A stretch of DNA of 64,000 bases from Lantana camara. Taxonomy: Eukaryota > Streptophyta > Magnoliopsida > Lamiales > Verbenaceae. Below the pieces are notes generated by a model. It had not been told where the DNA came from. It saw nothing but the letters and a program-made list of their open reading frames with translations, and made no database searches. This document shows positions 47,801 through 59,590 of the stretch, piece after piece (positions within the stretch are counted from its first letter, which is position 1; each line of letters starts with the position of its first letter). The stretch covers positions 95,058,001 through 95,122,000 of the forward strand of contig CM074856.1 in NCBI GenBank assembly GCA_037501455.1, given 5' to 3'. A program made the translations under genes and the position numbers.

Positions 47801-49380
47801 TAAGCAATAAATCCCGTTGCTCCTTCTCTCATCAACTTGTGAGCTTCCATATAAGACAAGAGAGATACCGATCTTGATCCACTACCAATCACCAATTCAT
47901 TACCCAAAATCACCTTCTTCGCAAAACAATCAACGTTGGCCCGATGCCTGAACAACCAGTCCATACCCAAGATAACTCCATACCTCTTCATAGGCATAAC
48001 AATTAAATCAGCTGGATATTCTTTCCCTTCAATCAGAACTGAGCACTCCCGAACCAACTGATCTGTCTGAAGACTCCCACCAAGTGGCGAACTCACCAAA
48101 TAACAAGAAGAAAGACAAATAACAGGCAAGCACAGAGTAGCAACTATGTCACAAGAAATAAAGGAATGCGTGGCACCCGGATCAAAGAGTGCATGAATGC
48201 TCATGTTATGTATGCATAGGGTACCTTCTACCACAGTTGTGGGATCAATCTCTGCATCTTGCTCCTCACCCTCGAGGGCGTAAGCACGAGCCGGGATCAT
48301 TGGCCTTTGAACTCATCTTTGAAATCCGGGGTCCTTGTCGGGACAAGTATCTGCCATATGGTCACCCTTTCCGCATATGAGACACAATTTTAACCTCCTC
48401 CGACAATTATAAAAATTGTGAGTTGGTCCTCCACAATGTGTACAAGGAGCTTGAGCCAATCTTGCCTCACTCGGACCTTGTCGATCTTTCGTTGGTGCAG
48501 GCAAAGCTTGTAGAGCCGGTGGAGTTGGTCCTCCCATTCTTGGCTTCTTAAACGGACCTTTTGGAGGGGGAGTAGCTTGAATCATCGGTCTCTTTCCCGA
48601 ATTCGATCCGGAACCTCTTCCCATTGGAGCTCTAAAAACCGGATCCTTCTTCTTGAATTCCTCCTCTTGAACCAAAGCTCTTTGCATGGTGTCGGCAAAT
48701 GACTCGAAATTGTGACCCGCCTGGCCATGTCTTAAGTCCTGTCTTAACCCCGCAATGAATTTTCTCGACTTTCTCTTCTCATCCCGGGTGACATGAGGAG
48801 CGTATTTCCCAAGTCTATTAAAGACAGCAAGATATTGAGTTACCGTACGAGCACCTTGCTTTAAATCCATAAACTCTTGCTCCTTCCTTTCTCTTACAAC
48901 CTCCGGTACGAAGCATTCCCGGAATTCTCTCTTGAAAACCTCCCAAGTAACTTCCTCTTCATCCACTTCAAGTTTCTCTCTCGTTCTTTCCCACCATTCA
49001 TAAGCATCTCCATCAAGTTGGAATATAGCAAATTGAGCCTTCTCTTGCGTAGTAAACTGTCGGACTCGAAATATCCTCTCTAATCGAATCAACCAACCCT
49101 CCGAGACCGCATCGTCAATTGAACCAGAAAACCGAGGGGGGTTGTAGCTCAAAAACACCCCATAAGGGTCTCTATTATTATGGTTTGGTGGGGGAGCTTG
49201 TTGTTCTGCTTGTTGTGGTGGGGGAGCTTGAGCCCTCCTATGCTCGACATAATTAAAAACCGCTTCCATAAAATTCCCCATATCCATTGGTGGTGCTTGT
49301 GGTTGGGGTGGAGGCGTAGGGGATCGGTCACGATGACGGCGGTGCACTGGAGATCTCTCACGGTGTCTACGTGGAGGCAT
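44863..49380 (-). pseudogene. gag-pol: D gag-pol: one frame with four in-frame stops
   Basis: From MPPRRHRERSP at 49380 (an in-frame ATG three codons earlier is at 49389) one frame of about 1,505 codons runs to 44863 without frameshift. Gag: capsid (WLIRLERIF, YEWWERTREK), knuckles CTHCGGPTHNFYNC and CLICGKGDHMADTC. Pol: protease [21 protein letters not shown], the stretch [14 protein letters not shown] that units A and B lack, RNase H, integrase (HCMTC, SDRDPRF, QSERL) and a chromodomain-like end (EEATWETEE). Stops: TGA 48313-48315 at the Gag/protease border, TAG 46279-46281 and TGA 46210-46212 before the integrase zinc region, TGA 44968-44970 in the tail. At least two look like C-to-T changes of CAG or CGA/CGG. 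Confidence 0.95.
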
Positions 49381-49570
49381 CCTGTCCAAGAAACACTGAA
49401 ATGCATGCTATTTTTAGTCTATGCATGCAAGTGCAATTAATTCAATCAAAATTCAAAATTTAAAGCACACAAGCACGTAAACAATGCATATACAACACAT
49501 TGACAAGTTGTTCGTAAAGCCAAACGACTTAACTGACTCAACACGACACTAGAGCCCGGGTTTTGCAACC

Positions 49571-49585
49571 CTTGGCTCTGATACC
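49571..49585 (-). other. D primer binding site
   Basis: Minus strand TGGTATCAGAGCCAAGG, 9 bp from the LTR end, complementary to initiator tRNA-Met. Confidence 0.92.
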
Positions 49586-49594
49586 ACTTAAGGA

Positions 49595-52500
49595 TGTAGC
49601 ACCCGAGCGTAAGCTACCACATCCCCCGCACCGAGACCCGACCTGTATATGAAATGAAAGTCCATACACGTGCCAAATCCACGGCGAACAGGGACCCAAC
49701 ACACACGCTATGCTAGGCGGGACTAACCCTTAAACCATTCAACTCAAGATAACATAAAATCAGAGTTAAAATAAAACACGGAAGCAAGAACGACATATAA
49801 TACATACAATGAGCCACCAAGCTCCAAAAATAGATATACAAAAGCATTCAAGTAATCAACGGCACTCACAGCCTACAATATCATGACGTTCCATGCTATA
49901 CTATGATCATATACAAAATAACAATAAGAGTATGAATATATGAGACTGAAAAGAAGTGCTAAACATAAATGCAAGACATAGACGACTTGTATTCCAGCCT
50001 AGCACTCCTATACATGCACAAAACAACTGAAAACAACCGGGTTCAGTCTAAAAGAGACTGGTGGGTATAAAACGGGGCATAAGATATAATATTGTAGAAA
50101 GTAAGCACATACATGCAAGCCCTAATCCCGTGTGAAGTTTGATAAGAATTTCCCAAGTGGTTAAAACAAAAGAAAACATCAACGGGATTACGACGTTCAT
50201 ATTCATTCAAAATTGTTCATAAGGGTTATGGCCCGGCGAGTGGACTTGCACAATCTCCAACCTACTCCTCGTGTAATCATAATCAATTATTCATTCATTA
50301 TCATACATATCTTTTGTGTTCATACATAATATGATCATAATCATTCATATACACCTTCTTCCTCCGGGTGGTGGACGGGTTTGCAAGGCCCGACCACCTA
50401 ATCATATCAATGCGGCTATGAGGTTCATGAGTCCTCAAAGCCCGGTTAGCATTTCCTCGTCAAAAACTCCTTGACGAGGTCCGTTTCGCCGTAATTGGTT
50501 GGAACTAGTATATGGGATCCCCGTCAACCCTTGCTTCCTCGGTTAGCCACATATACTAAGTTCCGGGCCCTGTGCAATCATAATCATGTCTCGCCAAAAC
50601 ATAAGGTAGGGTTTCATAAATAAAAGGGGGTCATACGTTTGAAATCATTTACCCAAATGACTCGATTTATATAATATACTAATTTGGCTTAAATCTTGCA
50701 CATAAGGGATATATAGGGTTGTTTTAACTATTAGAAGAAAAACCCACCTTTTCAAAGCAAAACAAAGGCACAAGCGTCTCAATGCTCGCCCTCGTCTCCG
50801 ACCAAACCCGAATCTGTGCAAAAGAAAAGGCATGAGACTCAATGACCACATATGACGCTCAACAATGAAGTGAATATGACCTGAATGCATAAATGATCAT
50901 ATTATATCATGAAAATGTTCATGTGCACTATTAAGGAATTTAAAACATATAATCAAATCATTCGTTCATATATTTCATTCAATTTCATAAATTCATAAAT
51001 TCATAACCTTCATAATGCATATCAATTAATCTAAAATTCCATTTAATAATCATAGCAAGTAATATTCATATTCACAATTAGGAATAAAAGAAATAAAACG
51101 TTCAACCAATAGTCGGTAAATTAAATACGCGGAATAGAAATCAATTAATTTCAAGAATTGAATTAAATTAAATAATATTTAACATATATATATATATATA
51201 TATATATATACTCACACGTACACATGCATATATATATATATATATATACTACATGCATGCAATAATATTATAAATGCCATGCATGCACGTACACACACAA
51301 AGCACAATTACACAGCCATGCATATATATATATAGTACATATTATACTTGCATGCAATTAGGGTAATATGCCATGCACTCACACACAAGCATATATATAT
51401 ATATACTTACAACAACACATGCGTGCAAGGAACAACAATACACGCACAACACATATATAAACAGCAGCAACCACACACAGGCAACACAGGTAAACGCTGG
51501 AGAAAAATAGGGTGACACCCCTGTGTCACCACCCAAGCCCAAACTAAGACACCCCCGTGTCTCGGTACAGCAATTCCAGGCCAACCCGCACCCCCGTTCC
51601 TCGCTGGAACGAACAAAAATGACACCCCCATGTATCGCACCAGTAGCATCCCCTGTTTGACAGAAATTAACGCAGAAGAAGGGCAGCAACGCACGCATGA
51701 AATGCAGGCAAGAAAGGCAGCAAAACTAAGCATGAAGTGCTGCAAGAAATCATCTAAAACACATGATACAAGGCCATGAAATTTGACAGCAAAAGCAAGA
51801 AGGTTCACGGCAGTCTTGACAACAGAAACTCAAGCCAAAACAAAGCAGAGGTTACGGAAAACAGGGCAAGAAGGATTCTCATCAACTCCATCTATTCATA
51901 TCAGTTTAGAACAACAAATACTCAGCCAAGCAACACCATTTCAACATATATATCAGTTCCAAACAAGCTCAACCAAGAAAAGGAAGCATACGTGACATTT
52001 CAAGGAATTTCACAAAGTGCCATAAATGATAACTCATTAATACTTCAACCACCAAGAAATCAATGATCATAAATGATATGAGGACATCAAAATAATCATT
52101 CTCAAGCTTGGAATCAATCAAAACCAACAAGAATCGAATGAGATCAATAATATGCCTAAAACTCTCCATTTTCGGATGCAGTCCAGAAATCCACAAATCG
52201 ATGCTCAAATATGGAAATAAAAGGATGAAAATGATCAGAAATGAACATATATTACAACCCTAAGCGTACCTTGTTGATTGGATGAAGTTTGGATGAGATT
52301 TGAGCTCCAAAATCTCTAAGGAATGAAGGGTTACGGGACTGCCTGAAATTCCAGTGACTTTGGCTGAGTTTTGGGGATTGTGTGAGGATTGGTTTGGTTA
52401 GGGCATGCTATAAAAGGTTAGGGGGTTGAGTTAGGGTTCAATAGAATCAAACCATGTTAATTTGGTTAAATTTTGGATAAGATATGGCTATTTTTGTACA

Positions 52501-53042
52501 GCAAGGTCAGTTTGGTCGCCGATTCGTTTTTTGGTTGGATTTCGGAGGTCCAAATGACTTTGGAAAAATATAAGGCTAAGCTTACTAAACTCGAATTTTC
52601 GTTACGAGTTCAGCGGAGTTGACGGAACTCGAATCCGAGTTCCCGAGCTCAAGATATTTAATTCAAAACCAAGGGTACGCTAAGTGTTCGTTAGCCCCCG
52701 ATTTGGTTCCTCGAATCAAATTAAATTCGTTAACCTATCAAATAAATTCAAAAACATAAACCGAGCATATAAGCATGTTAATAACACATATATTTACGAC
52801 ATACTACAAATTCGTGGCATTTCGATATCATTTCATATAAGAACGAAGCACAAAATAAGTAACATGCTCATTTCATGGAATTCATGCATATAATATAAGT
52901 TCCATGCAATAAATTTTAAATAAATGAATTAAATCTAATATTAATTAAATTAAATAAAGTAACGTAATTAATTAATTAAAGCATGATTAATTAACATAAC
53001 ATTTAATTAGCATAATCATTAAATTAATAATAAAATAAATAA

Positions 53043-53083
<41 letters not shown>

Positions 53084-53253
53084 CTTAAATACGAAATATT
53101 TTAGAACAATAATAAATTAAAATAAAATATAATAAAATAAAATAATAACAATTTATAATAAAATTAAATATAAAACACGTAAAAACAATTAATTCGTGCA
53201 AATTGGTAAACACATACGTCGTACCTTTACGTCCGAAAAGTCGAGGCGTTACA
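49595..53253 (-). repeat. D 5' LTR (3659 bp)
   Basis: Nearly identical to 41165-44829, so the insertion is fairly recent. The hairpin is perfect here (50044-50060, CAGTCT/AGACTG) and the arms AGTATATG (50507-50514) and CATATACT (50550-50557) are intact. The TA repeats differ in length between the LTRs (here 51183-51210, about 51226-51250 and 53043-53083, the last with a CA part). Confidence 0.95.
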
Positions 53254-53436
53254 TCAAGAGCCGGCAGTTTTCCCCAACTACTTTTGAATTTTAATAAGAA
53301 GTGGGAGCAAACCAAAGTTTGCTAAACGAAGGGGATTCGCTCGGATTTGGTGGGTACCACTGTGTAATCGGGACACGAGAAGTCTTCCTTATTTCCTATT
53401 AAGGAAGTAATGCCCCAAGGACACTACAACTCTTGG

Positions 53437-53500
53437 ATCAGAGTAGCGCAGTGGAAGCGTGGCGTCGAGCTCATTCCAGTGTCCTCCTAGGTCTCGCTTA
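53437..53500 (+). ncRNA. Initiator tRNA-Met-like fragment in element C
   Basis: ATCAGAGT, one base, then GCGCAGTGGAAGCGTG follow the 5' half of plant initiator tRNA-Met as I know it, with about two differences in 26 bases. TAGCGCAGTGG fits a pol III A box. A CAT triplet lies where the anticodon would be (GAGCTCATTCC), and TCCTA...TAGGA could stand for the T arm. The acceptor 3' strand CTCTGAT is absent, so it is not a working tRNA gene. It may be a captured primer tRNA or a SINE head. Confidence 0.6.
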
Positions 53501-53536
53501 GGACCTGAGGACAGGTCCTTTTGAAGGAGGGGAGTT
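53501..53536 (+). other. C AGGA-loop hairpin and polypurine tract
   Basis: Stem GGACCTG/CAGGTCC (8 bp when the A53500-T53519 pair is counted) with loop AGGA. The stem differs from GAATCCG/CGGATTC in NA1, A and B, while the loop and the 4-5 bp spacing to the purine tract are kept. Confidence 0.85.
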
Positions 53537-56531
53537 TATAACATCCCGCTCGTCCAACCTTTCCAGGTACGCCTTCACGGGTGAGCTATGTGCGCTTTTA
53601 ATTATTTAATTATGTGGAGTATGTGTTTATTATACTTTCTATGTGATATATTTGAATTACTTGAACTTAATTAACCTTATGTGATTTATTTATACTTATT
53701 TGTCTTCTTTGTTTTGTTCTTGCTCCGTTTGTGTCCGTTTTTATTTTCGATTTTTGTGACTACGTGCTATGCGTGACTTGTATGTGTTATGAATGTGTCT
53801 TTATGTTCGTTACTTGTTTTTGAGTTTGTTCGATACGGTTTTTGAAACCGTTTTATGTTTTAGGGACATAAGGGCCTAACGAGTTTTAGCGCACCTTGTG
53901 TTCCGGAAGGCGTAACTTAGGCTCGAAAATTCGGGTTCGAATTTCGGAAGATACGTTGGACTCATAACAAAGAAAGAAAGACGAAAAATTAAGATTCATG
54001 TTTTTCTAAGCCCATTTGATTCCCCATTTTTCAACCGAAACGAGCCCTTTTCGTCTAAGAGCTACCTTTTAACTTAATTAAGCTCTGTGGACCCCACTTA
54101 AACCCTGACCAACCCTTAACCATGATCTATAGCTTGAGTTAACATCCCTTTTCAGCCCTTAACCCAAGCAAAACCGATCCATTCTCTCCCTCCCTCACAA
54201 TATCGTTCAGCCCCAAGGAGATAAGGAAGAGAAGAAACCCACTTTGGCCATTTTGAAGAGTTTGAGCTCAAATCACAACCATAGCTTCTCAAATTCGAAA
54301 GGTAAGTTTATGATCGCAATCTACACTCTCTCTTCTCTCTTATATGTGGATTTGAGATGATTCCATTGGTTGGTTCTTGAGATTTGGCAAGCATGTGAAT
54401 AGTGTAGATTGGATGAATTTGATGATTCTTGCTTCCTTCTTGATTCTCTTGAGTTTGGGTGATAATATGTTGCTCCTATGACATGATTTTAAGTGTTTAT
54501 TACATATTCTTACATGGTTGTTGGATTATGATTGATTGACCATTGATGAGTGCTTGAGAATTTGATGATATAGCTTGATGCATTCTTCCCCTTTTCTTGC
54601 CTTGTTTCTTGCAATTTTTGGAGCTGAAGTTGTTGCTACTTATATGGTATGAATTGTTGATGAATTAGTGTTAATTTCATGCTTGATTTATGTGTTTTTG
54701 AAGACCTAAGAGACTCCCTAAGGCATGATACCGAAATCCCCTGTTTTTGCCTTCAAAAAATGAAATGTTACTTATAACTAAGTGGATCCTAATTTTATTT
54801 AAACCGGACACGGCCGTGTCCGATTCTTATGCATTTTGGACGAGGCCGTGTCCACTTAGTAGGTGATGGCCGGGAGGAGTTTCTTTCGTCGTTTCGTTAC
54901 TTTTTATTGGTTCTTCTTGCCTCGTTTATGATGTGTATGTATGATTAACTTGTTGTATTGTGTGTTAGGATGATCTAGTGAATTTATGGTTTATTCTTTG
55001 CCCTCGTTTATGAGATAGGACCTTATATGCATTGAATGCTCCTATATGACCTAATGTGGATTCATTTCATACTCTTTACATCATAAACATACATACACAT
55101 ATGCCGAGCGTCTAATGTGGTTCATATTGAGTCTAAGGTTCCCTTTTGCCTTTGTTTTGCCTTTAAGTTTGTTCCTTGGTTGACGAGGTTGTCCTCTAGA
55201 CGTCCGTTTGCTTCCTTTGTTCCCGTTGCTTCTTGGAGGTGAGGTTTTCTTTCCTTTTAGCTAAAATGACCTACAACCCAACACGTTATTTAAGCCCGCA
55301 TGCGAACTATATAAATATATATGTATAAATAAATGTTTGATATGTATTTTGCAGGAATTGGCCCATCTGCTATGAAATCCATTGAAAATGCTTTTATATG
55401 TATATAAGCTATGTTTTGTTCGTTCGTTTTCAAAGCTGTGTGTGTACGTGTTAAGTTTTGACAAGATAAGCTTTCCGTGATAAGTATACGCTTTGTGAGA
55501 TATGTGTGTGTGAGTTCGGTGATCTGTTTGGGCCCCGGAGTTGTGGGTAAGGGAGACCCGGGACGACCATTGGGGTCGCCGGTTATGACCCCTGTGCACT
55601 TCTCCACCAACGGGAGGCTTAGTTCTCCTATGCCGATGGAGCACTTTAAGGTTGGCCATCAAAGGAATCGGGCGGGATCCCCGGGTTCATCTGTTTCGTT
55701 CTGTGGTGGGATTGAGAGGGGCACCTCTCTTCCCCAATGGTGTGAAGGTGGGATTGTTTATGAGTTTTTCTATGATCTGAGTAAGTGTGTGAGAACTCAT
55801 TCTCGCCGTGTTATTTTGCTTTTGCTTCTGTATCCGATACGGTTTGTGAAACGGGGTGGATTCATAAATTCTAAAACTTGGTTGATTTTGGTCTTCGACC
55901 CTAAACCTTTCTTCGTATATATAGTATCATGTGTTAAAAATCATTTGGAATGCAAAAAGCACACCCGGTTCATAAACACTTTCGATTTGAATATGCCGTG
56001 CTCCTACTTATACGTATGGGTGCGTGTGTAGCCCCCTCACCAGTCTCTGGGACTGACCCTCGTTGCTTCTTTTGTTTTTCCCCTTTTGTTTTGAGCTTTG
56101 CAGGTGCTTGGTTGGGAGTCTGGCTAGGCGGCGGTTGTCTTTCGAGTCTTGGGAGTTGTTCGAGTCGTTGTAGAGTCCTTGCATTTGCATATTTACTTTC
56201 CCGCTTTGGTACTACGTATATTTGGTACTATGTATAAATAAGTATAAGTTATGTTTTGTAATTTGAAGCTAAGCATTTTCTTTTAACCCGGGGTGGGCAA
56301 AGCATGTTGCTCTATGTATATCTTATTTTCAGCTTTTATATCTGTATTTGGTTATGTTAGTTGATCCTGTAGCTTCCGCTCTTTTGGTTTATTTTGTTGC
56401 GCACTCTGTTCAGGGTCTAGACCGCCTTGCCTAGAGGTGATTTTTGTTTGACACCTGTTCGCCATGGTTCGATGCGGGGGCGGAGTTCCCATTTCGGTTC
56501 GATGTGGCGCCCTCCGCTCCGGGGTGTTACA
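53537..56531 (+). repeat. C 3' LTR (2995 bp)
   Basis: Starts TATAACATCCCGC (TG changed to TA) and ends GGGTGTTACA. It is shorter than the 5' LTR because part of the palindrome zone near 54770 and some of the U5 end near 56500 are missing. The hairpin CAGTC-TCTGG-GACTG is intact at 56041-56055. TATATAAG is at 55401-55408. Followed by CATAA (56532-56536). Confidence 0.93.
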
Positions 56532-56536
56532 CATAA

Positions 56537-57098
56537 GTTCAATGTTTTCTTGATAGCTTGTTCGGTATGCACGCCAACAAATGATACCTCCCCCTACGAT
56601 GATGATACCTCCCGCTATGCGCGTTAGCCCCCTCACTCAGTCGGTGGACTGACTCTCTCCTTTCAACTTTTCAGTTTGCAGGTGGTGGTTCGTGCTAGGT
56701 GGAGTCGTGGGTCGATCGAGTCGTAGTCTCCTAGCTCGAGTTGCATTTTCATTTACATTCGGTCACATTTTGTATATATGATTTGAATTTTGATAGTATG
56801 TATATGTTATACATTTGTTAATGAATTATAGTTGAATTCTTGATTATATTTTTTTTTCGGGACAGGCTTCTAGGGATAGTCGAACCCGTTTTTGTGGATT
56901 TATCTTCTTGTTCTTGTTATATGCTTCCGCTTTCTTTGGTTTTTGTGCACTCTGGTCTTGTCTTAGCTCCGCCTAGCTTAGCGTGTGCATGTAGGTTCCC
57001 GTTCACTTGGGCTTGGGCTCATGTATGGATTTCTATTTCATATGTGGGTTCGGGTCTAGGTGCGGGGGATGTGGTGGCTCGCCGCTCCGAGCGCTACA
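56537..57098 (+). mobile_element. F remainder: interior end and truncated 3' LTR
   Basis: After the CATAA duplication about 85 bp of F interior continue, then the sequence jumps at about 56622 into the middle of an LTR (GCGTTAGCCCCCTCACTCAG). So the U3 part was deleted before or after C inserted. The hairpin CAGTC-GGTG-GACTG is at 56638-56651, TTTGCAG near 56681, and the U5 end GAGCGCTACA at 57089-57098 resembles the E LTR end. Confidence 0.8.
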
Positions 57099-57143
57099 GA
57101 AAGTCCTAAAGCATAACAGCTTTCTAGGGCACTATTCCCAACA
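57099..57143 (-). mobile_element. First 45 bp of a Ty1/copia-type LTR
   Basis: On the minus strand it starts TGTTGGGAATAGTGCCC, like the solo LTR at 59585 (TGTTAGGAATAGTGCCC), and stops where the F LTR ends. The rest is probably on the far side of F, outside the window. Confidence 0.75.
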
Positions 57144-57565
57144 CCGACAAGGATTAGCCCAATAAGGTCTTCCAGCATAATGGGTTTGATCAAATCTTGA
57201 AGTCTTGATGAGGTAACTCTACACAACTTGACCCGGCTAAGAGCAGTCTAAACGTCTCGTACGGTAGGAGGGTCCAAATTGATTCATCACCTACCGTTTG
57301 ACCTGTTCCAACTAACTCAAAAGCTCGGTGTACACGAGTGGCATAGTTACTGGACTCTCACCACTCACACATTCCAAGGCGGAGGTCTTCCCCAAAAGGT
57401 CATCCTTCAGTTTGCTACTTGCCTCGAGATTCCGTTGTTCTCGACCCTAAACTTACCACACTCTCGTACTCTTAGGAGAACACTCGGGACGAGTGAGCTC
57501 AAATAATCCAAATCACAATTTAAGAGTGCATGATGCGCGTGCCATGAATGATTTATGTACCGTTC
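57144..57565 (-). other. G interior, downstream part
   Basis: Non-coding on the minus strand. It includes GAACGGTACATAAATCATTC (57544-57565 region), matching the gag/protease junction of C near 39912 (GAACGGTACATCAAGCATTC). CGTTC (57561-57565) is the left duplication of the solo LTR. Otherwise no feature is seen. Confidence 0.7.
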
Positions 57566-59585
57566 TATTGGAAAGCACGAAAGAGGTGAGCAGCGGAAGT
57601 TTAAAATTTTTCCACAAGTTTAATCATTGTCTTGCAATTTTCGTACTGTAACATTGGGAATAACAAGAAACTCACTTTAATTGAATCTTTCTTGTGATGT
57701 TGTTACCACCTAACAAACACCCTTCAAGCGGAAAGTCCCTCGAACGGTCCTTCGAATTAGACTCCAAAGTAGAAGGCCTCCAACGCGTATCCACACCACT
57801 CCTAGAACACGATCAAGCAAGTGAGAATGCTAGTTCTATAGCTTATGTTAATGGCTAGGGTTTTGCTTTGAAAACTTTTCTTTTATTTTTCTCAAAAATT
57901 TAACACTTCGTGAGTGTTGGTCTAAAGAATAAGAGAAGCACCCACCCTTATATTTATACAAGGGGCTTCGAAAACCCTAGTGTTCTCCTAACCCTAGTGG
58001 GCTTTGTTTTCTTGCTCACTAATTAACTAATTAATTATTTTATTTAACTGGAGAAAATAAGTTCCCAACTTGTTCTCAAAGTCTTGTAAGAATAACCTTC
58101 TCTCTCCTACAATAGGAAGTTAGACTTTTCAACTTTCCCAAAGTTAAAAGTCAATATTCAATAAAACAATTAATTCCCAATTAATTATTTATTGGGTTAA
58201 GTTTATTTGAGAATAGTCTTAACAATTAATTCATAATTAATTAAAAGACTAAAATTAATTAATCACAATTTAATTAATTAATTCTAAAAATGAATTCGCG
58301 TGTGAAATAAATCACACGAAATGGGACACGAGTGAAGCCACGTGTACATGACACGTGGCAGCCAGGTTGGCCGCGTGGCACGTGGCAGCCACGTGTACTT
58401 AACACGTGGCATCAGCCTCGTGCTATGCCCATTTCGATCAACTATTTTGATCCTTCATTAATCATATTAACATCCTACCATAACCCTCGTGTCCTGGTAT
58501 TTGTGTGTGACCCTTTAGGTTCATTATTCGATTAGCAGTGACAACAATTAATTAATTCCCTAATTAATTAATCACTTCACAGATCACACTACCATAATCT
58601 AGCAATGGGTGTGTGACCCCTAACCGAATAACGAAATGAATCGAAGAACCTTTCAGTCAATGACAATCAGTGAAATACGATCCTCCTACAACTTCATCTC
58701 TCAATCAAGAACTAAGGCATGGGAATATTCTCATAGCCCAAATATTCTTGATCTTTAAAGTTAAGTTCGTTTCATATCCATTTCGATCTCAATCCTAGAA
58801 AACCCCATTTTCTGGATGTCTTGATCTTTTACCCACCTTGGCCAAGGGTTTAATGTTTAATGGACTACGAACAACTCAATCGGTAAGAGATCATTCTTGT
58901 TATTAACAAGTGTAGGTCCTTTATCGATTGTATTAATTCTACATATGCCACTTGTGTAATCCCAACATAGGTCGTGGTTCAGGTATCTATATGGCGACAC
59001 CCTTTTGAGCCTATATCAAAGATTACAGAGTTAGCTCATATAAGACATCACAGAATCTCAAGTCTAAGGATTAATGAATCACGTCATTGGCCTGTGAGAT
59101 ATTTCCTAATCTGGAAGTTTCAGGAAACTTCCTTTCCCATTTAGGAATGTTCTCACGTGGGACATCTCAGTGATGAAGTTCTTGTAACAATCACCCTTAT
59201 GTATTATGAGCGCATCAACGTATGCACTTATCACTCCATGAAATTGAGTGATCCTTCAAAAGGACATAATCACACAAGCAAAATCAAGGTCGACACTCCC
59301 ACTATCTGTCAGACTCTTCGACTTGGAGATGTTTCTAATCCTCGCCTATGGAGTTAAGAACTTGTTTCATGTGTCGTTCCCATAACGACAAAGTTCTTAA
59401 CGGCCTCAACGAATTAGGGGAGTTCAATACATGCAAAACACAGTCAACCCAAATAGACATAAATAAGCACATAAAGAAGTGATTGCCTATGAACAAAATC
59501 ATCTCGTTTATTATTCAAAGAGTGTGTGTGATTCTACAAGGAAATAGTAAAGCAAATATCTGCTTTAAGGGCACTATTCCTAACA
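57566..59585 (-). mobile_element. Solo Ty1/copia-type LTR (2020 bp)
   Basis: Minus strand TGTTAGGAATAGTGCCC to CCAATA (CA changed to TA), flanked by CGTTC on both sides (57561-57565 and 59586-59590), with G interior continuous across it. No primer site or interior remains, so it is a solo LTR left by LTR-LTR recombination. The copia assignment rests on the terminal sequence and the CTTCCGCTGC motif near the end; there is no coding part to confirm it. Confidence 0.85.
58339..58408. promoter_or_regulatory. Cluster of five CACGTG G-boxes in the solo LTR
   Basis: CACGTG at 58339-58344, 58352-58357, 58379-58384, 58390-58395 and 58403-58408, mostly as CCACGTGT or ACACGTGG. These fit G-box/ABRE sites bound by bZIP and bHLH factors in plants. 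They could make the LTR respond to stress or light signals; that is inference. Confidence 0.6.
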
Positions 59586-59590
59586 CGTTC

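Larger units (their letters stand above)
41165..53253 (-). mobile_element. D: Ty3/Tekay-type element with gag-pol, minus strand
   Basis: LTRs 41165-44829 and 49595-53253, interior 4765 bp, target duplication TCAAG (41160-41164 and 53254-53258). It has all parts of an autonomous element, but the gag-pol frame has four stops. It lies in the interior of C, so it is younger than C. Its RT is the full-length reference for the deletion in the tandem array. Confidence 0.96.
53259..53536 (+). other. C interior, right of D, with purine tract
   Basis: Non-coding. Contains the tRNA-like stretch (53437-53500), a stem GGACCTG-AGGA-CAGGTCC (53501-53518) and the purine tract GAAGGAGGGGAG (53523-53534) directly before the 3' LTR. 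Confidence 0.85.
35667..56531 (+). mobile_element. C: gag-only Ty3-like element, split by D
   Basis: LTRs 35667-38764 and 53537-56531, primer site, gag relic, non-coding interior, hairpin and purine tract, with target duplication CATAA on both sides. Without D and its duplicated TCAAG the interior is about 2.7 kb, too short for pol. It is inserted in the interior of F. Its LTR family also occurs at 7641-10995. Confidence 0.93.

Noticed and set aside
53437..53510. Functional tRNA gene
   Set aside because: The 3' acceptor strand and a proper anticodon stem are missing; only the 5' half matches.
57144..57565. A second copia element interior between the 45-bp LTR start and the solo LTR
   Set aside because: The sequence matches the gag/protease junction block of the Ty3-type pol-less elements, and the solo LTR has its own duplication.
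59157..59357. Possible host gene inside the solo LTR
   Set aside because: 66 codons, no domain, inside an LTR bounded by a target duplication.
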